From assembly GCA_910574455.1 (NCBI GenBank), contig CAJSYZ010000003.1, forward strand, positions 5,105,396 to 5,169,395: a stretch of 64,000 bases of DNA, given 5' to 3'. The DNA is from Trichaptum fuscoviolaceum (taxonomy: Eukaryota > Basidiomycota > Agaricomycetes > Hymenochaetales > Trichaptaceae). The notes beneath the pieces were generated by a model. That model saw only the letters and a program-made list of their open reading frames with translations. It searched no databases and had not been told where the DNA came from. The first letter of the stretch is position 1; each line of letters opens with the position of its first letter. The position numbers and the translations under genes were made by a program. This document shows, piece by piece, positions 34,656-44,794 of this stretch.

Positions 34656-34918
34656 GATCGCGCGGATGCACCGAGAGCAGCAAGAGGGTTTGGTGTGAAC
34701 TGCGAAGGGAAAATAGCACTCTGTCTGTAGTTTTGGCCCGTCATCTGGGGCTGAAATCTTGGGCGCGAACCTCCCGTATTCTGAGAAGTCAGAGGGGTAG
34801 CCGTAATTCCGCTTGCACCACTGATGTGGCCGGACATAGAGGCTTGAATGAGGTACATGGCAATCGTGAAGTCGGTTTGGTCAAGCGATCCTCTGTCCTG
34901 AGTATCTGCAAGTGTCCT
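34656..34918 (-). pseudogene. EDE1: EDE1/EPS15-like fragment, end of first EH domain
   Basis: After an acceptor (TTGTTTCAG) at 34919 the minus strand reads TLADTQDRGSLDQTDFTIAM YLIQASMSG in one exon, the second EF-hand half of an EH domain with its conserved tail, then a linker with PNPLAALGASARSP. It runs straight into the right GGATTAATCC element. It is in the same orientation as the other EDE1 piece and precedes it in gene order, so the two are one gene split by an insertion. The upstream exon is missing: the GGTACTAAT minisatellite begins where it should be. Confidence 0.78.
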
Positions 34919-34979
34919 GAAACAACGTCAATTGAAGTGGAAATATCACGCCCAGCCAGGATACATCAATAACCCCAGG

Positions 34980-35400
34980 TACTTTATTTAGTACCGATGA
35001 CAGGTTTTCTGTCCGATTGGTACTAATTCAATCGGTACTAAATCCCATCGGTACTAAATATATCGGTACTAAATCCCATTGGTACTAAATATATAGGTAC
35101 TAAATACCATTGGTACGAAATATACTGGTACTAAATGTCATAGGTACTAAGTATATTGGTACTAATCCGTGCTGTGAGAGGGATTGGTACTAATTCGGCC
35201 GTTAAGAGAGATTGGTACTAATCTGGCATGTCAAGTGGGATTGGTACTAATTCAATCGATAAGAGGGATTGGTACTAATCGGGTTGTTAAAAGAAATTGG
35301 TACTAATGTGACTGTTAAGTGAGACTGGTACTAATGCGGCCGGTAAGTGAGATTGGTATTAATTCAGCCGTGAAGTGAGATTGGTACTAATTTGGAATTC
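34980..35400. repeat. GGTACTAAT minisatellite
   Basis: About twenty imperfect units. The left half has short units built on CGGTACTAAATCCCAT/ATAT (17-20 bp); from 35150 the units lengthen to about 30 bp with the core GAGATTGGTACTAAT. The unit change suggests two expansion events. Confidence 0.85.
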
Positions 35401-35874
35401 TAATTATCTATTGAGACGTACGTATTGGTCATAGAGCAATACTGGGATCAGATCAATCGATCGGTATGCAGGCATACATTATCACTGTATTCATATAGTT
35501 TGAATCATGACTTCTGAATAACATGAGAATGCGTCGAGTGCATCAGATGAAAGGCATGAGAATCTAGATTCATTTGTATCTAGTATTCGAACAGACATTG
35601 TGTGATAGAAGTAGAAGATTATTGATTATTATCATTCACGACAGTACAGCAAAGCACAGATAGGAAGAGAGAAAAAGAGCATGAGAGAATGGAAGAGTCC
35701 GAAGTAGTGGCTTATGGAACGTTGGGTTTACTATCACCGATCTTGAAGGAGATGAGAGACAATATATTTCAAAGAGGAACGTAGACTCACAATTGCCTCC
35801 TTAGTGAACCTCCCCAATAGAATTTTCCGTGTATTGAAATGAGATCTAGCCTCCTATATATATGACGCTCAGAA
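35401..35874. other. AT-rich stretch with no gene
   Basis: No coding signal, hairpin or array is seen between the two minisatellites. Confidence 0.45.
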
Positions 35875-36485
35875 GTAACCGGTTACTCGCCAGTCACCGG
35901 TCACTCTTAATTCAGCCATTCTAGGGTTAGTTTGACTATGAGAACGGTCACCTTCCTATTTAGGCTCAGTCACTTTGTGGGAAAGTCGGTCACCTTCCTA
36001 TTTGGGGTCGGTCACTGGGTGTGGGAACGGTCACCTTCCTAATTGGGTTCAGTCACTTTGTGGGAAAGTCAGTCACCTTCCTAATTGGGTTCAGTCACTT
36101 TGTGGGGAAGTCAGTCACCTTCCTAATTAAGGTCAGTTACTTTGCGTGGGAACAGTCACCTTCCTATTTAGTCTGGTCACCTTCCTATATATATAACCGT
36201 GGATAGTACCTAGGTACTCGGTGGGTCACTGGGTCACTCCTAATCCACCTATATATAGTGCAACTAGGGTTAGCATAAAGGCAAAGTGGGTCACTTTCCT
36301 AATTAGAGTGGGTCACCTTCCTATTTGGGGTGGGTCACTTTGTGTGTGAATAGTCATCTTCTTATTTGAGGTGGGTCATCTTCTATTTTGGGGTGGGTCA
36401 CTGGGTCACCTTCCTTTTATAGTAGTGGGTCACTGGGTCACTTGCCTTTTATAGTAGTGGGTCACTGGGTCACCTTCTTGTTTAG
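35875..36485. repeat. GGTCACCTTCCTA minisatellite
   Basis: Around fifteen imperfect units whose core is GGTCACCTTCCTATTTGGG, alternating with (C/G)GGTCACTTTGTGGG. Unit lengths vary from about 20 to 45 bp. Sub-blocks repeat as pairs (35940-36130) and a terminal set ends in GTAGTGGGTCACTGGGTCAC (36415-36475). Confidence 0.85.
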
Positions 36486-36571
36486 TGTACATAACTGTCT
36501 ATTTTCTGAAGAACATGAAAGATTAGCCATATAAATAGAACAATAAGATTAAAAAAGTAAATATGGAATCA

Positions 36572-36809
36572 TTCAGATGAACAATGTTGGCTAAAAATAG
36601 TACACATCATTCAGCTGAACAATGAGAGCTAAAAATAGTGCAAACTGTTCAGCTGAACAATGAGAGCTAATAATAGTATACATCATTCAGCTGAACAATG
36701 AGAGCTAAAAATAGTACACATCATTCAGCTGAACAATGAGAGCTAATAATAGTGCAAACTGTTCAGCTGAACAATGAGAGCAAAAAATAGTACACATCAT
36801 TCAGCTGAA
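36572..36809. repeat. Seven 38-bp iterons carrying the palindrome TTCAGCTGAA
   Basis: Palindromes start at 36572 (one mismatch, TTCAGATGAA), 36610, 36648, 36686, 36724, 36762 and 36800: an exact 38-bp period. Two flank types alternate. Units at 36648 and 36762 are extended to the 14-bp perfect palindrome TGTTCAGCTGAACA; the others read CATTCAGCTGAACAATGAGA. The intervening text is AGCTAAAAATAGTACACAT or a variant. The array ends about 300 bp before the start codon of the ParB-like gene, on its promoter side. Confidence 0.92.
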
Positions 36810-36963
36810 CAATAAAGGTTATTATTAGATGACAATGATGCAATATGATGTAAAATGATGCAATCTGACAGCGTGTGAACCATCAAGAGATGTGATTGGC
36901 CAGTGATAATCTGTGTGAGAGAAAACTTTAATCTGATTAAAGAATAGCCCCTATACCAAAGAG

Positions 36964-36970
36964 TATATAA
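36964..36970 (+). promoter_or_regulatory. TATA box of the ParB-like gene
   Basis: TATATAA, about 85 bp upstream of the donor of a 5'-UTR intron (37055-37109, GTAAGT...TTCAG) and 150 bp upstream of the ATG. It lies between the palindrome array and the gene. Confidence 0.6.
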
Positions 36971-37115
36971 GGAGGTCAGATTTGAGTAAAATGCCCCAAC
37001 TACCACAGACCAACTCAACTCTACTAGTCTTATTTGCTCAACAAGCTATTTCCAGTAAGTCAATAATCTTCTATATTATATTTAATTTACTAACTTCTCT
37101 CTTTTTCAGACAACA

Positions 37116-38761
37116 ATGTCTGTTCAAAGCACTCTCAATCCAGCTGGCCTTATTAGCCAAGCCCACAGCAACTCCTTCAAGGCTTTGCATGCTCAGAACT
37201 CTATTCTTGGCAATGTCTATATTGACATCAGGAAGATGAAAAAGCATGAGGTCCAAAGACCCATTAATGAAAATCATGCCAAACTTCTGGGCAAACATCT
37301 GGTTAAACATCCAAATCATAGGAACAACATCAATAACTATCTCTTGGTTATCTGTCCTGGAGTTACAACAAAGGAACAATTTCAGCAGCTCCTTATCCCC
37401 AAGAAGATCAATGGATGTGACACAGACTTCTTTGACCTTGAAACTCAATCCATTGGTGGAGGTCACAGAGCTTATGCAGCTATCAATTATACATATGGCA
37501 GAGATGTTGACCCATACTGGATTGCCACTTTCTATATGGATGGTTTATCAAAGGAAGTCTACAGGTCAGTTTCTAACTGAATTTTCTTTATATTATTGCT
37601 TATAATTTTTAATAGATATATCTGTATCATGGATAATCTGGTTATGTCAGAAGAAACTAGAAAGGCAGCAAAGACAGGACAACTATTTGCTCTTCTGGCC
37701 TACAGAGTTGCAGAAATCCAGATGCAAAATCCTATATCTGATGCAGATATGGAGAAGTTAATTTTGGCCAACTACAAGCAAATGGAGTTCTTCCAGCAGG
37801 ATATGGAGACAGTGTTGGATCTTTTGAAGACATCAAATGGATTTATCAAGATTGTGCTGGATCTCAGTCTTATGCCTCTTTGGCAGTCATTGGGAAAGTC
37901 CCACTTTGACAAGATATTAAGAGCAGGAAGACAGATAGTAAGTTTTAGTTTATAGTCTCTATTTCTTAACTGACTTAATTTTATAGTTCTTCAAACCACT
38001 TCTCAAAGCTATCTTAGCAGATTATCAGTACTATGCTGATTCCACCAAGGCACCAACTGCTACTAGGCTTGACTTTATGAAAGATATAACCTTGGATCAT
38101 TGTCACTTTTCAACAAGAATGGACCCCAAAACATACACTTTGGCTCCTGGAGTCAAGCCTGTCAGCTCAGCAACTTGCTCAACACAGGCTCAATGGGATA
38201 AAACCAGAAACATTCTATCAGCTCTAGTCAACAATCCAACTGGCCTATATAGAATGGAAGAAGGACAACCACCCTACAGAAATCTTGTACCCTGTCATGC
38301 CTGTATTGTCTCCATAGACAATCCTGATTGCACCTTCTTCATTAACATATGTTGCTCAGTGAGTTATTAATTATTTCTTTTTGAGCTTTATACTTATTTA
38401 TAATATTTAGATTCTCTACTTCAGTGGTATTGCTTTTTCAGACCTCAAACTCTTCCTCCAAGCTGTGGACAGGAGAAATGTGCAGAATCACAGGCCAACT
38501 ACAAAGAACAGTACCCAATATCTGGACTTGGAAAATCAGATGAGGGTTATTCTGGCCTACAACACTCAAATTTATCATCAAGAAAATGGCAAAATTGACA
38601 TGGACAAATTGGATCTGGTCAGAATGTCACCAGAGCAACTACAATTTTTTTGGACCGTTACAGAAGAAGATTATGAAGAACTCTTGCAGTATATCTTCAG
38701 TAACTTCAACACCTTACAGACAGCCTACAACCAGATGTTGAAGAAGGAAGGGACTCTATAG
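37116..38761 (+). CDS. ParB/sulfiredoxin-fold-like protein of unknown function
   Basis: Exons 37116-37564, 37616-37937, 37987-38358 and 38411-38761 join in one frame to 497 residues with no lesion, unlike all its neighbours. Residues 35-185 follow the ParB N-terminal layout: VYIDIRKMKKHEVQRPINEN and a helix (AKLLGKHL), a beta strand YLLVICPG, then IGGGHRAYAAINY (114-125, box II-like, compare G-(E/H)RR-x-x-A in ParB), PYWIATFYMDGL, and ICIMDNLVMSEETRKAAKTG, equivalent to the ENxxRxxL helix. The remaining 300 residues are helical and unassigned, with short motifs LDHCHFSTRM and CHACIVSIDNPDC. Codon use is distinctly AT-rich. Introns have normal fungal signals, so it is a eukaryotic gene. The fold call is from motif order alone; function (DNA binding, CTPase or nuclease) is inference. 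Confidence 0.72.
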
Positions 38762-38789
38762 GTGTGCAGCCTGTCCCCATGGAGTTGGG

Positions 38790-39005
38790 GACTTCCCACG
38801 CTTTTCCGTAAAAGGACTCGGCTATGCTCGAAATGCCTCGGGTAGTGAAATGACTCGGCAAGTATGAGTTCCCTTGGCAAATCGTTCGGCTAGCAAAGTT
38901 CCCTTGGCAAGTCCCTCGGTTAGTAGGTGTTCCCTTGGCAAATCATTCGGCAAGTAGGTGTCCCCTCGGGTAGTGTCGAAATGACTCGGCTAATCGAGCA
39001 GTTAC
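38790..39005. repeat. CTCGGC/TTCCCTTGGCAA degenerate minisatellite
   Basis: Imperfect units alternate GACTCGGC(A/T)A with TTCCCTTGGCAAAT(C)(G/A)TTCGGC and AGTAGGTGT. The ACTCGGCT core recurs in the 43-bp satellite at 41.75-42.19 kb, so the KAP123 copy between them has related repeats on both sides. Confidence 0.65.
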
Positions 39006-39059
39006 AGCAATCGATTCCGCTACTTGGAATCACTCCCTTGCTGTTGCTGCTGCTGTTTC

Positions 39060-41706
39060 CCGCTCAAGGTCGCTTCACTCCCACCAGCACAAGTCTTCCC
39101 CGCTCTCAGCAGCCTCATCACGCATGGCACGTCAGGCGCAGACCCGAATGCGCGTCACAATGGAATGCCACCGGCGACGCTCATGAAGACGCACCATCGT
39201 GTTCTGCGCTGCGCATCATCGACACCCTCTCAACGTCGCTCCCGCCCGCTCAAGTCTTCCCAGCACTCAGCAACCTCCTCAAGCAGGGCATATCGAGCGC
39301 AGACCGGAATGTGCATCGCGGCGCGATGAAGGCAATCGGTGTTGCCGTCGAGGCCGCTGATGCCGCAGGTCTGGCGGCTCTGGCCACTGATCGAGGCTGG
39401 TCTTCAGGACCACGATGCCGGCGTGCGTCGCGCGACCTGCATGGCTGTCGGCTGCCTTTGCGAGTGGGTCGAGGATGAGTGCATCAGCAAGCACGCCGCG
39501 CTTGTCCCCGCCATCATGGCTCTCGTCGCTGACCCAGCGACCCAGCGCCATGCCTGCCCAGCGCTCGGCGCTCTGCTTGAAATCCTGCAGGACGTCATCG
39601 AAGGTTACCTTGCGCTGCTCATGGAGCGCCTCTCTGACCTGCTCGACACCGCACTGCTCAAGGTCAGGCCGTTGTCACGGGTTCGGTCCGCCGCGCACGC
39701 GTCGCGAGGCGACTTCCTTCCGTACTTCGCGCCGACCATGGACAAGCTCAAGCACTTCCATGTTCTGTCTGGCGAGGGCGAGGAGACCATGTTGAGGGGC
39801 ATTGCTATGGATGCGGTGGGCACATTCGCGGAGGCGGTTGAGAAAGGAGGCATTCCGCCCGTACTTCGCAGAGACGATCACGCAGGCCTTCGACGGCATC
39901 AAGACGACTGCAAGAGTGCAGCTTCCTCTTCTTCGGCGTGATGGCCAAGGTGGTTGGAGACGAGTTGCCCCCTACATCAGTCAGGTAGTGCCAGCGTTGC
40001 TAGAGAGCATCAAGCAGGACGAATCCTTGGGCTCCGGTGAGTAATCCTTAAAACCCACCTTCACCCTTGCTCAATCTCTTGCAGTAGATAAGGAACTCAC
40101 TGGGTTCTTCACCACCGGCGACTCCGCAACCTCTGCTATCAAGATCAAGGACGAGAACACGAATGCGACGATCGAAGTTGACGACGACACGGAATCTATC
40201 AGCGATGACAAGCTCTTCGAGGTCAACTCAGCCATTGCCGTGGAGAAGCAAATCGCCGCAGACACCATCGGCACCGTCTTCGCCGCGACGGGCCAACATT
40301 TCCTGCCGTACGTTGAGCCGTCCATGCTCGAGCTCATAAACCTCCTCTCCCACTACTACGAGGGCATCCGGAAGAGTGCGACAGAAAGCGCTTCGAGATC
40401 ATCAAGACCTTCTACAAGCTGAGCGAGCCGCAGGACTGGCAGCCCGGCTTAGCGATCGCTGCGCCGCTCCATCAAAATGTCAAAGACCTCATTGCGCACG
40501 CACTGGTGCCACTGCTGGACATGTATGAGACCGAGGATGACAAGTGAGTTATAGTTTCCTGTGCACTTTACATGATCTTGATCATATTCTTATGTTTACA
40601 CAACCGATACTGACTTCTTTCTTTCAGGTCTGTCGTCTCTGCCCTCTGTGTCGGATTAGCCGAGACTCTTCAAACCGTCGGTCCTGCATTCCTTGAAGGC
40701 CGTAAGTGCTTTGATACTCCTCCAGCTTAGTTTCCTCTAATTCCTGTCACAGACCTCGAAGAGATCTGCAACATCGCTATCCAGATTCTAGAACAAAAGC
40801 TGCTTTGCCAGCAAGATACGGACCAGGACGAAGGTGACGAGCTGCTGGAGGACCAAGCAGAGCACGACTCCGTGCTGATGTCTTGCGCCGGTGATCTCGT
40901 GGCGGCCCTCGCCGCTGTCCTCGGCGCCGACTTTGCGCAGGCCTTCCAAACCTTCTTCCCTCTGATCTCTAAGTTCTACGTAAGTCGTTTTCTTGCTTTC
41001 GATATTTCATTGGCTAACAATTTGTCTGCAGGGGAAGAAACACTCGCTCAGCGATCGGTGGTCGTCTATTGGCGCACTCGCTGAGATAATCAATGGGATG
41101 AAGAGCGCAATCTCGCCTTCAACGCAGCCTCTCCTCGAGCTCTTTTACCAGGCCCTTTCTGACGACGAGCCCGAGGTGCACAGCAACGCCGCCTTTGCCG
41201 TCGGCGTCCTCGTCGAACACAGCACAGTCGATCTCTCCCCTCAATGCCTGCACCTGCTCGCCGCTCTCCGCCCGCTCTTCGAGGTCCCGTCCGACGCGCC
41301 CATCGCGAAGCTGAACGCGCGTGACAACGCTGCAGGCGCCGTCTCGCGCATGATCCTTAAGAATAGCGAGGAGATCCCGCTGGACCAGGTCCTGCCTGTG
41401 ATCGATGGGATCCTGCCGCTGAAGAACGACTTCCTTGAGACCAGGTCCGTGTTTTGCGCGATCTTCCGTCTGTTCCGCAGCGCGCCAGGCGTCATCGCGC
41501 CGTATGTCGACCAGCTGCTCCCGGTCTTCGCGCACGTCCTTGACCCCACGGGTCCCGACCAGCTTGGAGATGAGATTAGGGCAGAGCTGATCCAGCTTGT
41601 GCGAGCACTGAATGCAGAGAATCCTGCGAAGATCCAGGCTGCTGGTCTTACTGCAATTTGTAGAAATGTTTCCTTTATTGCTTTCCATTTTTGTGTAATG
41701 CTGTGA
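39060..41706 (+). pseudogene. KAP123: KAP123 karyopherin pseudogene, copy with intact C terminus
   Basis: The N-terminal third is missing. Near the front the SLPPAQVFPALS block occurs twice (39070-39110 and 39238-39275), a small internal duplication. HEAT-repeat sequence follows: MAVGCLCEWVEDECISKHAA, SRGDFLPYFAPTMDKLKHF, then TIGTVFAATGQHFLPYVEPS, LLEDQAEHDSVLMS, ALAAVLGADFAQAFQTFFP, and after an intron the long last exon from KKHSLSDRWSSIGALAEIIN to the stop at 41704. Lesions include a deletion after VAVE near 39355, an extra base in GAGAAAGGAGGC near 39845, a deletion near 39908 and a missing T at about 39968. The 3' 1.6 kb (40080-41706) is largely open, so a truncated product is conceivable. 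Confidence 0.85.
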
Positions 41707-41749
41707 ATTATTTTTTGAACTGAAGACATCTTTGATTGTATATTAAACA

Positions 41750-42190
41750 GTATGCAGAGTGGAACTTGTTCGGCTATTAAAGTGGTTGTGCATGATCTAT
41801 GGTCGAACTTGCTCGGCTATTGACATGATTGCGTGTGATCTATGGTCGAACTCGTTCGGCTATTGACATGATTACACATGATCTATGGTCGAACTCGCTC
41901 GGCTATTGATATGATTGCATGTGATCTATGGTTGAACTCGTTCGGCTATTGACATGATTGCACATGATCTATGGTCGAACTCGTTCGGCTACTGAAGTGG
42001 TTGCGCATGATCTATGGTCGAACTCGCTCGGCTATTAAAGTGGTTGCCAGTGCTCGTGATCTATGGTCGAACTCGTTCGGCTATTGACATGATTGCACAT
42101 GATCTATGGTCGAACTCGTTCGGCTATTGACATGATTGCGTGTGATCTATGGTCGAACTCGCTCGGCTATTAAAGTGGTTGCTCGTGATC
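41750..42190. repeat. 43-bp minisatellite
   Basis: GATCTATGGTCGAACTCG recurs at 41794, 41837, 41880, 41923, 41966, 42009, 42058, 42101, 42144 and (shortened) 42187: a 43-bp period with one 49-bp unit. The rest of the unit is (C/T)TCGGCTATTGACATGATTG or TCGGCTATTAAAGTGGTTG. The array ends exactly where the next KAP123 copy begins, in place of that gene's first exons. Confidence 0.92.
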
Positions 42191-44794
42191 AGCTGCGTGT
42201 GTCATCGCTGCGATCGCGTCCATCGAGATGCCACTGGGCCAGTGGCCCGACCTCCTTCCTCTCATCCACTGCTGCTACACATCCATCACAGTCAACAAAT
42301 GCGACCTTGGAACATTCCTCCTCTACACTGTTCTCGAAAGCATCATCGAAGGATTCCAGGACCAGGAGCACATCGCCGCTCTGTTCAAGCTCTTCGAGAG
42401 CCTCCTGCAAGACCGAGAGAGCGGCGAGGTTCGCGTTACTGCCGTTCGCGCGTTGGGTGTGATTGCGCAGTACATCAGTTCGGAGGAGAAAAATGAGGTT
42501 CGGGCTTTCCAGGCATTGCTCCCGGCAATGATTACGGTTGTGCAACAGTGCACGGAGGCGGGCGATGAGCAGAGCGCGAGGCATCTCTTCGATGTCTTTG
42601 AGACCTTACTGATTTTGGTGGGTGGTTCAAACTTTACAAGTTATTTTGTACTGATAAAGTTTGCAGGAAGTACCCCTGCTCAGCAAAGCTATACCTCAAC
42701 TTGTCGAATTCTTCCTTCGTGCCGGTGCCAACGCTAACCTTGACGAGGAGATTCGAATCATGGCTCTCAATGCGTTGTCATGGACAATCAAATAGTAAGT
42801 GTTACTTGTCTGTCTAAATATCCCATCTAACCATTGTGCAGCAAAAAATCGAAGGTCCAGTCTCTTGGCCTCGCCCCAGCAATTCTGCAAGGCCTCATGC
42901 CCATTACGACCGAAGCCGAGCCCGACGATGCAGATGAAGACGCACCTTCGCGTTCTGCGCTACGCATCATCGACACCCTTTCGACGTCACTCCCGCCAGC
43001 TCAAGTCTTCCCAGCTCTCAGCAGCCTCATCAAGCAGGGTATGTCGAGCGCAGAGCCCAATGCGCGTCGCGGCGCGATGATGGCACTCGGTGTCGCCGTC
43101 GAGGGCTGCTCCGAGTACATGACACCGCTGATGCCGCAAGTCTGGCCGCTCATCGAGGCCGGTCTTCAGGACCACGATGCCGGAGTGCGCCGCGCCACCT
43201 GCACGGCTGTCGGCTGCCTTTGCGAGTGGGTCGAAGACGAGTGCATCAGCAAGCACGCCGCACTCGTCCCCGCCATCATGGCCCTCGTCGCCGACCCAGC
43301 GACCCAGCGCCAGGCCTGCACAGCGCTCGACGCTCTACTGGAAATTCTGCAGGACGTCATTGAGGGCTACCTCGCGCTGCTCATGGAGCGCCTCTCTGGT
43401 CTGCTCGACTCCGCGCCGATCAAGGTCAAGGCCGTCGTTACCGGCGCGATTGGGTCGGCTGCACACGCGTCGCGAGGCAACTTCCTGCCGTACTTTGCAC
43501 CGACGATGGACAAGCTAAAGCACTTCCTTGTCCTGACTGGCGAGGGCGAGGAGACGGAGCTGAGGGGCATTGCCATGGATGGGGTGGGCTCCTTTGCGGA
43601 GGCGGTAGGAAAGGTGGCTTTCCGCCCATACTTCGCAGACGACGCAGGCCTTCGATGGCATCAAGACGGGCGACGCGCGCGTGAGGGAGTGCAGCTTCCT
43701 TTCCTTCGGCGTCATGGCCCGGGTATTTGGCGACGAGTTTGCCCCCTACATCAGCCAGGTGGTACCGTCGTTGCTGGAGAGCATCAAGCAGGACGAATCC
43801 TTGGGCTCCGGTGAGTAATTATTTAAATCCTCATTCACCCTTGCTCATTCTCTTGCAGTACATAAGGAGCTCACTGAGTTCTTCACCACCGGCGACTCCG
43901 CAACTTCTGCTATTAAGATCAAGGACGAGAACACTAACGCGACGATCGAGGTTGATGACGATACAGAATCCATTAGCGACGACAAGCTCTTCGAGGTCAA
44001 CTCAGCTATCGCCGTGGAGAAGGAAATTGCCGCAGACACCATTGGCACCGTCTTCGCCGCGACGGGCCAACACTGCTTGCCGTACGTCGAGCCGTCCGTG
44101 CTCGAGCTCATCTCCCTCCTCCCGCAGAGCTACGAGGGCATTCGGAAGAGCGCGACGGAGAGCATCCTCGAGATCATTAAAACCTTCTACAAATTGAGCG
44201 AGCCGCGGGACTGGCAGCCGGGCCTGGCAATCGCTGTGCCACTTCACCAAAATGTCAAGGACCTGATCGCGCATGCGCTGGTGCCCCTGCTGGACATGTA
44301 TGAGACTGAGGATGACAAGTGAGTTATTGATTCCCGTGCACTTTACATGATAAGCTCCTTTAACTCAGCTCACTTCGATGCTTCATGAGACTAAATATGG
44401 ATTCTGTTCTGATCTTGATCATGTTCTTATGCTTCCACGACCGATACTGACTTCTTTCTTTCAGGTCTGTCGTCTCTGCCCTCTGCGTCGGATTAGCCGA
44501 GACTCTTCAAACCGTCGGTCCTGCGTTCCTTGAAGACCGTAAGTGTCTTGATACTCTTCCAGCTTAGTTTCTTCTAATTACTGTCACAGACGTCGAAGAG
44601 ATCTGCAACATTGCTATCCAGATCCTAGAACAAAAATGCTTTGCCAACAAGATCCGGACCAGGATGAAGACGATGAACCGCTGGAGGACCAGGCAGAATA
44701 CGACTCCGTGCTGATTTCTTCCGCCGGCAATCTCGTGGCGGCCCTCGCTGCTGTGCTCGGTGCAGACTTTGCGCTGGCCTTCCAAACCTTCTTC
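42190..44794 (+). pseudogene. KAP123: KAP123 karyopherin pseudogene, longest copy, fused at its 3' end
   Basis: Starts inside the first HEAT repeats (IASIEMPLGQWPDLLPLI) immediately after the 43-bp satellite. Blocks at about 42228-42617, 42667-42793, 42841-43811, 43860-44319, 44465-44538 and from 44590 follow KAP123 order: LFKLFESLLQDRESGEVRVT, EEIRIMALNALSWTIKY, GAMMALGVAVEGCSEYM, GCLCEWVEDECISKHAALVP, GNFLPYFAPTMDKLKHF, TIGTVFAATGQHCLPYVEPS. Lesions: about 5 bp lost at 43638-43645 (GCAGACGACGCAGG against GCAGAGACGATCACGCAGG in the sister copy) and one base lost in GAACAAAAATGC near 44633. At about 44794 it stops being KAP123 in the middle of LGADFALAFQTFF and becomes the JmjN gene. Confidence 0.88.

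Noticed and set aside
36572..36809. CRISPR-like array
   Set aside because: Regular 38-bp period, but there are no unique spacers between repeats, the host is a fungus, and no cas genes are present. It is a palindromic tandem array.
37116..38761. Bacterial contamination as the source of the ParB-like gene
   Set aside because: Three phase-consistent spliceosomal introns, a TATA box and a 5'-UTR intron, embedded in continuous fungal subtelomere.
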